Source: Adiantum capillus-veneris (Eukaryota > Streptophyta > Polypodiopsida > Polypodiales > Pteridaceae). Taken from it: a stretch of 64,000 nt of DNA. The notes under the pieces are model-generated. The model did no database searches. It saw only the letters and a program-made list of their open reading frames with translations, and was not told where the DNA came from. The position numbers were made by a program, and so were the translations under genes. This document shows positions 35,576-47,240 of this stretch, one piece after another; the stretch's first letter is position 1; every line of letters starts with the position of its first letter. Location of the stretch: NCBI GenBank assembly GCA_014529385.2, contig CM043942.1:55180647-55244646 (forward strand), in the 5' to 3' direction.

Positions 35576-36358
35576 GTGTCCCAAGTTAAAGAGGCAATGG
35601 AAGCACGTAGTCAACCCCATGAAGAAGGAGCCTACAAGGGGTCAGTGAGAGTCCTATCTTTGAATGAGCTACCTGATATATGCCCCACTATGGATGCATG
35701 GCATAAGAGGAAGTGCATTGGAGAGGCTTATATTGATGGAGGTGCACAGGTATGTGTTATTACTCAAGCTTGTGTATCAAAGTTGGGACTCAACATGGTG
35801 TAGAATTCAGGTTGTGTATCAAAGTTGGGACTCAACATGGTGAAGAATTCAGGTTTTTGCATAAAGCTTGCCAACCAATCAAGGGTGAGATGCTTGGGAG
35901 TTGTAAAGGACTTGGAGATGGATGTATTTGATGTTAAAGTGCTGGTCAATTGTCATGTTATGCCCGTAGGTATTGGTGCTTTCCCTCTCATCCTTGGAAG
36001 ACCATGGTTACAGGCAACCAAAGCTATACATGATTGGGGACATGGTACCATCACTCTCTACAATAGAAGGGGTGATAACAAGAAGTTTGACATGGCTAGC
36101 AAGAAATCTTTGGATGCTGATTTTGATGAGAAAAGTGATGAAGAAGAGTCCTCAAGTGAAGAAGAAGACAATGGGGATGATGGCAGTGAAGTGGAAGATA
36201 GCAGCGATAGTGATCTAGATGTTTCCTCCTTGTTTCTTGAAGAAGAGCATGATGAGAAACAAAGATTTATTGGCCTTATGGAGAATGAGGATATCTCTAG
36301 TCCTTATGAGCAAATTGAAGAGCTGATGCAACCCAAAGTTCAACCTAATGTCAAATAG
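35576..36358 (+). pseudogene. Element E aspartic protease
   Basis: GEAYIDGGAQVCVITQACV is the active-site region, with DGG in place of DTG or DSG. GAFPLILGRPWLQATKAI is the C-terminal motif. An acidic linker (DEEESSSEEEDNGDDGSE) follows. A 42-bp tandem duplication (35771-35812 and 35813-35854) introduces a TAG and breaks the frame. Confidence 0.85.
35771..35854 (+). repeat. 42-bp tandem duplication in element E protease
   Basis: Two adjacent copies starting TGTGTATCAAAGTTGGGACT differ at one base (TAG against AAG). It looks like a replication or RT slippage event. Confidence 0.92.
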
Positions 36359-36361
36359 GAG

Positions 36362-36554
36362 TTGATACAAGGTATGTTGTCTCCCGACTTGACTAGTCAT
36401 GAGAAGGGTGAGTACCTACATATGATACAACAATTTCCCCAATTATTCATCACTTCTTATGAGGAAATTAGAGGCTTTTATGGAGAGGGAATCCACATTC
36501 CAATCAAGGAAGGAGCTCATCCCATACGCCAAAAGATAAGGAGAATTGGGCACG
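36362..36554 (+). pseudogene. Element E RT N-terminus, before the 2-kb insertion
   Basis: IRGFYGEGIHIPIKEGAHPI and QKIRRIG mark the start of the RT. The reading is cut after GCACG at 36554 and resumes in frame at 38562. Confidence 0.8.
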
Positions 36555-38560
36555 TTGTCGAGAAATTTGTGGTCTTGCCAGGAAAGCACCGGGCTTATGG
36601 CTGTGAGAGTTTGTGAGAGAACTCAACAAAAACTATATGAAGGAGTTAAACCATAGATTCCATGAAGACTAGGGTTTGGAAAGAAGTACAATCAAAGAAG
36701 CCCACCCATTCTCTCTTGCACTCACACGCACAAAGAAAGAACACAAAAGAGAATGTCAAAATAACACAAAGATGAAAACATCAAGGCTATGGTCATATCG
36801 TATCATGGGTAATATGAAAGGGTTAATAGATGAGTTAATGGAATTCAATCTTGGCTGACCAAATATGCTACGAATTGTTCTTTGGAATTGTAGTTTTGTG
36901 TTTACCATAATATATATATTTTGTCTAGTGATTGGGATTAATTGTGTGTACAAATCCTCTTGGTTCAAAGCAAGATAACTACGCTTACGTCAAAAGAAAA
37001 GTTATAGTCTATGGGAGGTAGTATGATGGGATCCGGTGATAGAAGTATTTCATTGAGCCTTTCTGGGCCAAAGAGAAACACTATACGTTGTTGAAAGTGT
37101 ATTTTACGACTAATCCATACGTTAATTCTAATAGATCGTACAGAGTGAAAGCGATAGAAATTATCATCATGTGGGTTATTAATCTAGGATAGTATGTGAG
37201 AAATGTAGATATAAGAGAAGTGAAGAGATGAGAAGTTTCCCTCCCAAGCCCTATTCTTGCCTGTAGGCAATAAGGATACTGCGGGGAGAGATGTACCTGT
37301 AGCAAGGAGAACCTAAAATTTGTAGAGAGGATGAATTACTAAGAGTGAGAGAGATAGGTTTGGTTAAGGAGATGAGATTAGATATATATATATAATGGGT
37401 TAGAGATGAAAAAGAAAACAACAAGAAATCAAGAAAACATCAATGTAGAACACATCTTACTTGACAAACCCTTCGGCACCATTATTGATGGAGAGAGAAG
37501 AAGAGGGGAGAATTCAACTTTGATTGATACGCCAAGTCCACGCCCTTCTTTGATTAGAGTTGATCTGCCAAGGATAGCATACAAGGATGGCTAGTCTTCC
37601 TCTAGGAGAAAGTGTAGGCTTAGGCTTATGTTAATGGCTAAGTACAATTAGGCATTACTACTCACTCCCTCAAGAATTCCTCTCATCAATGGCTTGAATG
37701 CTTGAGTTCATTTTCAAGGAAGAAGAGGTCCCCTTTTATAGGTGAAGGGAATCCCCAAGGTTTTACACAAGAAGAGAGGAGCCAGTGTGAACAGGAAATG
37801 GAAAAGTTGAAAATGAGCTGTCCCTACATGATGTGGGCAGACTGGGGTCCAGTATTTTGATCATATATCCTCAACCGTGGCTCCAAATAAAAAAGTAAAA
37901 ATATGGGCAGAAAATGCAGCTCATTAGCTACGATTTGCATTTTAAAATCGTTTTCCAATTCAGATTGGAACCTTGTGTAAAAAATTCATCAAAATAGGGT
38001 CCATTTTTGGCAACAAAATTCTTCCTGTGGTCCCCTTAGCTTAGACATTCATTTGATTCCAAAGGACACCTCATGCCATATGAAAGCATGACATTGCTCC
38101 TTGACAAATTTTTGTAATCATGCTTGCAATAATGCATTAAAATAAGTGTATCTTTGAAATCATGCCACCTAGTGTCCCACTAGGATTTGATTCCCTCCTA
38201 GTAGCTATTTAAAAAGAAACATAAGAAAAATATGAAAAATACATAGAATATATATATATTGGAGTTTAACTTAGATATAGGGACAAACTAGGGTGTGAGA
38301 TGATAATGAGATAGTAGAAATAAAGAATCAATGTTTTTTGCCCCAAGTTAAACAGGCGGAGCTATTGATGCTTTTCCCATAGTATTTTCTGATGGTGGTA
38401 AAGTAAGAATAGGTTACCCTTGAGAAAAATAATAGGATGATATAGAAGGCTTATTATTATACCTAAATATGCATATGTACATTATAGGAAAGATAATTAT
38501 GTATCTAAAAAATTACAAGATAGATCTTGTAGCATGCGTTCCCACTATGTACGTTTCACA
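36555..38560. mobile_element. 2.0-kb insertion in element E RT, possible solo LTR
   Basis: GCACG lies at 36550-36554 and again at 38561-38565, and deleting the insert plus one copy restores the RT frame, so this is a real insertion with a 5-bp duplication. It begins TTGTCGAGAAATTTG and ends GTTTCACA, has no credible ORF and is AT-rich, with TATATATATATA near 37384 and 38250. A 5-bp duplication, near TG/CA ends and lack of coding suggest a large solo LTR, but no partner LTR is visible. Confidence 0.75.
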
Positions 38561-38561
38561 G

Positions 38562-40418
38562 CACGACAACGTACAACTTAATGCTTTAAAGGAAGAGGTA
38601 GACAAGCTTCTTGAAGCAGGTTTCATATGTCCTATGAGCACTGCAGAATGGGTGAGTCCTGTTGTTGTCACACCCAAGAAGGATGGAAATTGGAGGATAT
38701 GTGTTGATTTTAAGCCTCTAAACGCAGCCATGAAGAGGGATCCATACCCTCTTCCTTTCATAGATGACATACTTGATTATTTTGCAGGGCATGAGAGGTA
38801 TAGCATATGTGATGGATTCTCTGGATATTTTCAGCTCACCTTGGCTTTAGAAGATCGAAATAAGACCACAATTATCATGCCATGGTGATGCTTTTGTTAT
38901 TGTGTGCTTCCTTTTGGTCTTATGAATGGCTGTGCGTGGTATCAAAAGCACGTCAACAAGGTGTTCTCTCCTTTTCTTGGCAAGTTTGTGAAGGATCTTA
39001 TTGATGACTTTTGTGTTTATAGCTCTAGAAAGGATCATTGTGCAAAGCTTGGGATGGCATTGAAGCAATATGATGAAAGTGGAGGTCAACTCAACCCAAA
39101 GAAGTGTCATCTTGCTCAACCAAGAGTGATGTTTTTGGGGCATATGATCTCAGAGAATGGGATTGAAGCGGATCTTGACAAAGTGAAGGCTTTGGTGCTC
39201 CTCCCATCACCTAAAGATACAAAAAAACTTTTTATTTTTATTCAAAAGGTGAAGTATATGGCAAGGTTCATTCCTTTGTCCTCTCAACTTCTTTATCCTC
39301 TACAACAAGTAGCGAGGTTGGATCCTCTACAATGGACAAATGAATGTGAAGAGGTTTTTCAAGGTATCAAAGAGGTTCTTGGTTCTCTTCCTGCTATGCA
39401 AGCTCCTAATTGGGATAAGGATTTTTATGTGAATCCATCAGTAGGTGAGGATGCTATTGGAGCTATGCTTCTTCAACGAGGTAAAAACTCCCACTACATG
39501 AAGCCTATCTATTGTGCTAGCAGGGTGAAGCTAGAGGTGGAAAGAGGCTATACTGAGGTGGAGCTCATTATGGTAAGCGTGATTTATGCATGTAGAAGGT
39601 TTAGGCACTACCTTCTCCCTAAACCATTCACATTCCTCACTAGCTACACTCTTCTACCTCAATTGGTGAATAGCCCTACTTTGTCAAAGAGGCTCATGAA
39701 GTGGATTATGGAGCTACAGGAATTCCAATTCTCTTTTCTTGTTGAGGAAAGTACAAGGGCTACATTGGCTGATTTGTTTACCTATAAGGAAATCCCTCTT
39801 CTTCTTAAGGAGGATGCAATGAAGAAGCAACACATGGAAGCTCCTGACATGGACAATGCCTATCTATTGTTTTTTGATGGCTCTTACAGGAAAGCGCATG
39901 ATGAAGCTTCAGGAGGTGTGGTAATCTATGATCCTCAAGGTGCTTTGGTAACTAAAAGGATTTTGAAGCTTACCGCACAAAGCAACAATGAAGCTGAGTA
40001 TGCTACTTTGGAGAAAGGTCTCAACCTTTGCCTTGAGCTTGGCATCCGTCGTGTGAGGGTAAGAGGTGATGCTCTTTTGGTGGTTAAGCAAGTACTTGGG
40101 GTGTGGCAAAGTAAGAATCCAAGGCTGAAAAATATGTGTTTTCAAGTGAAGAATATGCTTAAGCATTTTGAACCTTGGAGCTTAAGGCATGTGGACTGGT
40201 CTCAAAATGAAGAAGCACATGGTGCAGCGCAAGCTTCAATTGGGCATTTGTATGTAATAAGGGATGATTCTCCTCTTTATTTGGGAAGGGAAGCTTTAGA
40301 GAGGGAGGAAGAGTTTCTACAAATCGGTATGCTTCCATCAGAGTTGGAGAAGCCAAAAACGTACGCCTTCCTACGTCGTGCCAAAAGGTATGCGCTACTT
40401 GTGATGCCTTGTATATGA
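38562..40418 (+). CDS. Element E RT, RNase H and archaeal-type RNase H
   Basis: RT motifs: WVSPVVVTPKKDGNWRICVD, RYSICDGFSGYFQLTL, a TGA at 38887, then CVLPFGLMNG and LIDDFCVYSS (catalytic Asp pair). Connection: FIQKVKYMARFIPLSSQ. First RNase H: FYVNPSVGEDAIGAMLLQ, where the first catalytic Asp is replaced by Asn (FYVN), as fits a connection-type remnant. Second RNase H, archaeal type: LLFFDGSYRKAHDEASGG, NNEAEYATLEKGLNLCL and VRGDALLVVKQV, with Asp, Glu and Asp present. The dual arrangement marks the Tat lineage. The frame from 38904 to 40418 is uninterrupted. Confidence 0.92.
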
Positions 40419-41615
40419 AGGGGGCTGATCTTGTGATGAGAAAAGTGCCTTGGAAAGAGTAAATTTACAAAATTTTAGAGGATAATCATGAGGGTTCTTG
40501 TGGTGGTCACTTTGCTTCAAAGATCACTTTGCAAAAAGTCTTGCAATAAGGTTATGTGTGGCCAAGTGTTCAACGTGATGTTCATCATTGATGCAAGTCT
40601 TGTAAAGAGTGTCAAAGCATGGAAAATAGGGTTCTCAAATCATAAATTAGAGGCACCATTGTGGCTTATGATGTGTTTGAGATGTGTTTGAGAAGTGGGG
40701 TATTGATACAATAGGTCCTCTACCTATGACAGCTAGAGGCAAATGTTACATACTTACTGCTGTTGATTATCTATCCAGGTGGGCCGAAGCCAAAGCTGTT
40801 AAGCACATCACGAGTAAAGATGTTTCCTTATTTATATCTGAAGATATTTTTTGCAAATTTGGTATGCCATTGGAGTTACTTTCTGACAAGGGTCCAGGTT
40901 TCAGGGGAGAGTTGGTGGATTATCTATGTGAGAAGCTTCATGTGCATCACAGGTTTACTACTCCATATTATCCCCAATGCAATGGCATGAATGAAAGGTT
41001 TAATGGAGAGCTCATAAGGATGCTTACAAAGATGACAAGAAACAATGTGAAGACTTGGGATTTAGAGCTACCTTGTGCTCTATGGGCTTACAGGACTGCC
41101 ATCAAATCAAGTACTGGTTTTTCTCCCTTCCATCTAGTTTTTGCCAAAGAGGCTTTACTTCCTATTGAGGTGGAGATACCAGCCTTGAAGATGATGATAA
41201 AGCTTGAAGAAGAGCCCAATGATAAATTCAAGGAAAGACTTTTATATTTGCAATGTGTACAATTGGATAGGGTGTTAGCTTTTGAGCATTATGAGCAGGT
41301 CTTGAAGAAGAATCAAGCAAAGGCAAATGAGAAGGTAAAGGACAAGGACATCAAGAAGGGTGACATGGTGCTTCGTTAAAATAGTAAGCTTGATAGAAAT
41401 TTTCAAAAGAAATTTCAAATCAAGTGGCAAGGTCCTTTCTTGGTCTTAAACGGGTTTCCAAATGGCACATATCAGCTTGCTGACTTGGATGGTACCCCGC
41501 ATAAAGCACGTGTGAATGGCTACAGGTTGAAGAAGTATATTGCAAGGTTGATGACTGTGATTGAGGATGAGCCTTCTTTTGAAGCATTTTCTGATCATGT
41601 TTCTAATGATAGATA
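40419..41615 (+). pseudogene. Element E integrase
   Basis: A broken zinc-binding region lies at 40419-40680. The core is open at 40684-41379: WGIDTIGPLP (Asp), LLSDKGPGFRGE (Asp), NGMNERFNGE (Glu), so the catalytic triad is intact. After a TAA at 41377, the same frame continues with KWQGPFLVLNGFPNGTYQL, the GPF/Y-type C-terminal module, to the stop near 41615. It would insert the cDNA. Confidence 0.9.
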
Positions 41616-41701
41616 AAGTGAAGACTCCCTCATGTGGTTTACAAGATCTCTTTTGTGCTGCTGACCATGAATGATCTAGCAGGATGGGGTGTGGCAAACT
41701 A

Positions 41702-42574
41702 TGTTGGGCGCATTTTTGACACCCCGTTTTTTGTAAATTTGTACATATGGACATGACGCCCGATGTCAAAAGTGCGTGTGGGATTTCTTTTTGTGGGTTT
41801 TTTAGCTTGCTTTAGCAAGTACATGTACATGCACTACAAGTCGCTAGTCTAGTGACATCTGTCGGGCTACTATAAGTGCCCGGGAGTGAGTTTTTTGAAG
41901 TGAGCCTTGTATATAACTAAAACTCATGTACAAAATTAAAAAAATCTCAGCCAAACATCAGAAATTTTCAGGTTTTAGCTCGTTGTATCTCCTTGGTGCT
42001 CTTGGATGCAGTTTTTTGCCCCGACTAGCCTTCTCTACGTGTAGTCGTGTTCGGACAGCTTTCTGTTCGCATCAATTTTGCTCATGGAGGCATATGGAAT
42101 CAATTTTGGTTATCTTCAGCTTTCTCTCCAGTCATTTTTCAATATTTTTTTCAAGCTTTAAAGTGCCCCAATTGGAGTTGTTCTCTTCAAGTTACGACTA
42201 GTTCTCTGCAGGGTTATGGCTATGGCAGCCTAGTGGCAAATTGTGTGTAGACAGATTCGGAGGGCATGTATCTACGAATTGTGGAATTGATGTTGAAGTT
42301 ATGGGTTTGTGATGTTTGATTGTGAAAGGAGAGTCTCTCGTCTTCATCTACATTGGTCGGCGTGTGCTGTAAATCCATGCTTTGACAGTGTTTTGCTCCT
42401 ATGTGACATAGTCTCTTGGGTGGGCGACGGCTAGTAAATTCCCAAGGGTCTACTCCTATTGGACTGGTGGTGTTTCAAAAATATTTTTCAAAGCTTTTGG
42501 TGTCTTGTAGCTCTCTTTCAACGCTCTTGGGTGACATCACTATAGAGGTGTTTCAGTTTGCTTGTTTCCCAACA
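41702..42574 (+). repeat. Element E 3' LTR (873 bp)
   Basis: TGTTGGGCGCATTTTTGACA to TTTCCCAACA. It preserves the site CTCTACGTGTAGTCGTG, empty of the MITE. Confidence 0.94.
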
Positions 42575-42578
42575 ACGT
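42575..42578. repeat. Element E target-site duplication, right (ACGT)
   Basis: Matches 33083-33086. Confidence 0.85.
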
Positions 42579-44017
42579 CTTCTTATCTACATGCCAACTG
42601 TGGTAGTATTGCTCATGTTTTTGAAGTCTTTTTTGAAGAGTTCTATGATGGAGAGTGGCTTATGATTGGCCGCTTCCTAAGTACTCTCACTAGACAAGAA
42701 CGATGGAGTGATCAAGAATTCAGGAAGATCATGAAAAAGGCCTATTACTATTTCCTGAAAGACGGACATTTATGGAAGCAACCGAAGCGCCCAGGAGGGG
42801 TACCACAACGAATTATTTGCGACAAAGCGACCCAACAGCAGGTGATTAAAGAGTTTCATGAAAGTATATGGGCTGGACACAGAGGAGCCTGGGCAACCTT
42901 TGTCAAAATTAAATACCGATATTGGTGGAAAGGTATGTACAAAGATGTGGTTCAATTTGTGGAATCATGCTTAATATGTCAACAGTACTCTAATGTGCGA
43001 CATAGAGATGGGTTGCATCCCACCTATCCACTAGCTATGCACTACAAGTGGGTGGTGAAACTTATTACGATGCTAGTAGGAGTGTGGCAGATGAGATATA
43101 TTGTTCTTGCCAGGGAAGATCTTACAAACCAGGTTGAAGGCAGAGCTTTGCGTACCAAAGCTACCAGTTTAGTATGCAAGTTCTTGCTTAAAGATGTTAT
43201 CTCTAGGTATGGATGTGTTGGCAGAATTACTGCAGATAGAGGAGAGCTAGATGCAGATGAAGCTCGAGAGTTTTTTGCTCGTATGGGCATTAAACTCGCC
43301 CTCACCACAGCATATAATCCAGAAGGTAACGGGAAGAGTGAAAGAGGACATCCGCCTATTGTTAAATCTTTAGCAAAGGCATGTGAAGGACATATTGGTG
43401 ATTGGCCTAAACTCTTGCCATTTGCTTTGTGGGCTGATCGCACTACTCACAGTTCAATTACAAGATTTATGCCATTCAAAGTAATGTATGGGAATAAACC
43501 CATTATGCCTACAGAGGAAGCACTTACAACTTGGACCATAATGCCATGGGAAGAAGGTATGTCTACTGAAGACTTGCTTGCTCTACGTATTCGGCAGCTG
43601 GAGAGGCGTCGAGAGGATATTGAGCAGGCTAAAGAGAAGCTTAAGGAGGCAAGATTGAAGAACAAGGCAGCCGTTGATGGAAAGCATAGACTACGACCAC
43701 ATGCTATCAAGGAAGGTGACTGGGTACTTGTTTATGACAGTAGCTTGGAGAACCAATACTCTGCTATGCGGAAAATGGTGAAAAGGTGGTTTGGACCATA
43801 TGTGGTGCAACATGTTTTTGATAATGCGACATATCAATTATGTGAACCAGATGGTACTATGGTTAAAGTGCCTATAGCAGGAAAAAGAATCAAGTTGTTC
43901 AAGAAGCGAGAAGGCGAGATTGTTCTTGAATATTCTCATTTAGATCCACCTCCAGAGGATCATGTTATGTATACATCATATGATATATCTGATGATGATT
44001 TTAATGAAGCTGATTAA
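42579..44017 (+). CDS. Element B integrase
   Basis: An uninterrupted frame continuing RNase H after element E. The zinc-binding HHCC region is HESIWAGHRGAW..CLICQQYS. In the core, the place of the first catalytic Asp reads KWVVKLITML (Lys), the second is ITADRGEL and the Glu is in GKSERGH. A Lys/Arg-rich helix (RRREDIEQAKEKLKEARLK) and KRWFGPYVV, the GPY module, follow. The tail is acidic and lacks a visible chromodomain. With Asp replaced by Lys it should be inactive. Confidence 0.88.
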
Positions 44018-44052
44018 GTGCAATTGGCACAGACCGGAGGCTGTGCAGGTTC

Positions 44053-44060
44053 AGAGGGGG
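44053..44060 (+). promoter_or_regulatory. Element B polypurine tract
   Basis: AGAGGGGG followed by TGAA, directly before the 3' LTR. Confidence 0.75.
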
Positions 44061-44064
44061 TGAA

Positions 44065-45234
44065 TGTCATGCAGCTCCGATCACATGCAAAGAAAGATGC
44101 TAGAAAAATGCACATTAAGTTTGTTTGAAGCTTATATGTTTAATGAACAGTGGTTAAGGGTTGGTTGCAGGTCGAGTTCAATGCTGAATGTATGTTAAAT
44201 GCGGCTGAAAGGTCCAAAACATGCCTTAATGATGCTAAAAAGTGTTATGCTTGAAGTGAACATGGATGGGGTATTGTGCTCTAAAATTGTAGTGCTCCAT
44301 GTGCTCTACTGGACTGTCTTTACGGCTCGTCGATTGGAGCTACGATGAAGAAGTTATGGCAGTTTAAAGTTCAAGTCGATTGCAGATCCGTGCCAGATTG
44401 GGCAACAGCAGCTGACGGAATAAAAATGAAATGAATGCATCGGGATGAAGTGCTCACTTTGTGGAGGACCCATTAGCGATGTCGCTAATGGGTGCCTAGC
44501 TAAATTTAGCAAGAGGGGACATGCATCCATAAAAAGAACAAATGTGTGGTTTGTTGGGATTTTTTCACCTCATCATCGGAAGGGCCCCTCCTCCTCCTCC
44601 TAAGCTTCATACCCTTAAGCTCTTGATAATCCCGAAGCACCTAATCTCCTCCTCATAAGCGGGGATATTCTTAAGCTTCTCCTCCGAATCTTCAAGCTTG
44701 CTTAATCCTCGTAAGCTTAAAGCCCTTCATAAGCCATAATCCAAAGCTCTTAAGCTATCAAGAGCGGAGTTAACCCTCAAGCTTAAGTTTTTTTTAAACC
44801 TCTCTTAATCTAATCTATCACCATAAGCTAAGCCTAATCGAGTTTCTATCTCCTAAACCGAGCCTAATCTTCTAAGCTTTCATTACCCGAGTCATAAGCT
44901 GTCTTAAACCTTCCCCAAGCCTCATTAGCCATTCGAAATCTGCTCGAAGCTTATTAACCATTCGAATCGAGGAGCAAAAGGCAAAGTAAGCAGAATTTCA
45001 TCAATTTCTTGTTTAAGCACCTGATTTAAGCCAGTTTTTCCTTGTAAGAGCATTTAAGCTTCCATTAGGGATTGATTAATCATGGATTCTGTCGATTAAC
45101 TAGAAATTAGACGGACTGCTTGTTTTGAATACTGTTGTCGGTAATTGCATCTGCTACACCTTGTTTCCTGCACCTCTCATAGCCAAGGACCCGGTGCCTT
45201 CCCGGCTCACCTTTCGCACAATTATCCCCCGACA
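44065..45234 (+). repeat. Element B 3' LTR (1170 bp)
   Basis: TGTCATGCAGCTCC to ATTATCCCCCGACA, aligned throughout with 27459-28615. The palindrome copy is at 44468-44493. Confidence 0.93.
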
Positions 45235-47224
45235 GCACTTGTTGTTCTTCAATGATGGGCACTTGAAAGTCGGACTCTTCCTGGAGCTCTTCGACTGGTT
45301 GTGTTTCTGTTTTTGTAAAGGAGCGTGGCAACAAATCCAAAGGCGGTTGTTCAAATGTACCTGCCTCTTCTTGAGCTTCCGGATGTTTGTCTCTTAGGAG
45401 TTGATTTTCTCGCTCAGATCCGCTATCTCTTTGAGTAGTTACTCTTCTTTTTGGACCCGCATCAAAGCAAGGTCACGCCGTTGTGATTGTTCTAACTTTA
45501 GCTCAAGCTCTAGTTCTTTATTCCGCTTCTCCGAAGCTTTGCATACGCCACTAGTTCCTTTGAGTGAGACGACAGCTGGATTTTCTCGAATTTGTCTTAG
45601 AACTGTTGCTTGATCATTGATCCTTTGTTCAGAATATTGCAAGGAAGCATTTGCTACATCCAGCTATACCTAAAGCTTTTGCATTGACTGAGTAGTGACT
45701 ATAAGATCATTTGTCACCTTGGCCAGCTGCTCATCTTTTGTCTTGCAGGCATCGGAGAGTTTGGTGAGAAGCTCTCCTAGCTCTTCCAGTTCCTTCTACT
45801 ACTTTTCCTTGTTGAGCTGGTGCTGTACTGCTTCATTCTTTAGCTGCTAGATTTATTGTTTTAATTCTGAAATGGTAGTTAATCTATCATCCAGCTCCCC
45901 TTGTAGAGTGTCGATGACAAGCTCTAGTTCTCTTTCCTTTGCACTATGGCTAATTGTGGCTGATCTCATTTTATCAGTCATTTGCAACATCTGCTGGGCA
46001 TATCCATTCACTTGTAAAATGACCTCATCGATAGCTTCCCAATCTTCAGGCTCCACTTAGATGATTTGTGAAGTTCCTACCGTGTCAGCTTGTGGCTCCT
46101 TTTCTTGTATCGTGGAAATTGCTTGTGGTAGAGGCCGGGGTTCTACTTCACCTGTAGGCGTTGTAGTTGCCTCTGATGTGGGTGCTTCTTGAACTTTTGT
46201 GGCAGCCTCTTGTTGCTTTTCAAGATCTTTTAGGCCAACAACTTTTGTTTGTGGTTGTGCAGCTATCACAAGTGGTTCTTCTGGAGGCTGATAGCTGCCT
46301 CAACCTATTCCTCTTGGGTGGTGGTAGATGGTCCAACTTCGGGTTGTGTGCTCTTAGGTCTTTTGAAACTGACCTCTTCTTGTTCTTTTAACTGCTCCTC
46401 TTCAATTGGTTTGGTAAGTGGTGGAGGACTTGGATGTGGCGTAGGAGGATATGCTTGCTCTCTGTGTGGTCTTGGAGACATATCTCCCTGTTCTTGAAAA
46501 TCTTCTTGCTGAGCAGCCACCACTGCTTCCTTTTCTCTTTTTTGTTCTTCAAGATCCTCTTGCAATTTTAAGGCTTCAGCTTTGGCACACATTCACTCTA
46601 ATAGTTCAGTGGGGTCCTCTGGGGTGGGCTTCAAAGGGTTCTTGGTCCTTGGACCCTTAATCTTGCTCGGTACCCATTTCGTGGGATATTCACCCGCTGC
46701 CTGACGACTTCTTTCGTATGCATGTTCTTCTCTCTCAAACCTCACCTTCTTCTGTTGTGGCTCCTCCTGGTGGGCAGCCACTATTGCTCTCTTTTTCATC
46801 CTTTCTCTTCGAGCCTTTCTCTCCTCATTGTCAGAGCTCTCGCTACTATGAGCTTTAGAGGATTCCTCGTCAGATTTTTGCTTTCTTTTTTCTAACCTGG
46901 TTGTTCTTTGAGAAGGTGGAGCAGTGAGGATCCAAGTGTTTTGGTATGGGGCTGGCGATAGGTTCTCAGTCATACCAATAGCGTGGTATGCTATGCGTGT
47001 TAAAACTTCAAGTGCACCTAAATATGTGATCTTTCCTTCTTTTTTAGTGATTTTAAGTGTGGTCAACACGTACTGTGCATGATCGATAGGTTGCTTGGCC
47101 GTCGACTTCAATACCTGCGGGAAGGTAATCGCCACTGCATGCTTAGGTTTAATGTACCTCGGCGGTTTCTTTGCCAAGAAATGGAAGTGTTGATGGTATA
47201 AACGCGATTGCTAAACTAAAGGAG
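45235..47224 (-). pseudogene. Element D coiled-coil ORF, N-terminal and middle part
   Basis: Minus-strand pieces (46593-47177, 46305-46592, 46057-46269, 45853-46056, 45439-45642 and others) separated by stops and frameshifts. The N-terminal part aligns with the element C ORF: AKKPPRY against SKKPLRY, and LEVLTRIAYHAIG with SPAPYQNTW against GEVLTRIIYQAIG with PPAPHQNDW. The middle is Glu/Lys/Gln-rich and heptad-like (KERELELVIDTLQGELDDRL, KRNKELELELKLEQSQRRD), so a long coiled coil is likely. It is cut at 45235 by B and joined at about 47224 to element C in opposite orientation. Confidence 0.82.
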
Positions 47225-47240
47225 TTTCTCGACAATAAAC

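Larger units (their letters stand above)
33087..42574 (+). mobile_element. Element E: Tat-like Gypsy retrotransposon nested in B
   Basis: LTRs at 33087-34243 and 41702-42574 and an ACGT duplication bound it. It encodes gag, protease, RT, a retroviral-type RNase H followed by an archaeal-type RNase H, and integrase. The dual RNase H is a known mark of the Tat lineage. Two later insertions sit inside: a MITE in the 5' LTR (33430-33716) and a 2.0-kb piece in the RT (36555-38560). Stops and frameshifts inactivate pol. Confidence 0.92.
27459..45234 (+). mobile_element. Element B: Tcn1-like Gypsy retrotransposon, split by element E
   Basis: LTRs at 27459-28615 and 44065-45234 align over their whole length. 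The order gag, protease, RT, RNase H, integrase is the Gypsy order. The RT and integrase sequence style (DLTTMRNPLG, GATN.VAHMMN, ITADRG) resembles the Tcn1/fungal-like group known in mosses and lycophytes; I see no chromodomain. Element E interrupts it between RNase H and integrase. Without E it is about 8.3 kb. It sits inside the coiled-coil ORF of D; the flanks (GGCGT and GCACT) do not form a clear duplication. Confidence 0.92.

Noticed and set aside
36551..38572. ACGTTGTCG inverted repeat as ends of a DNA transposon
   Set aside because: The GCACG duplication that restores the RT frame places the insertion ends inside this inverted repeat, so the match is mostly target sequence and chance.
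27454..45239. Target-site duplication for element B
   Set aside because: The five bases outside the LTRs are GGCGT and GCACT; they differ at more than one position, so I do not claim a duplication.
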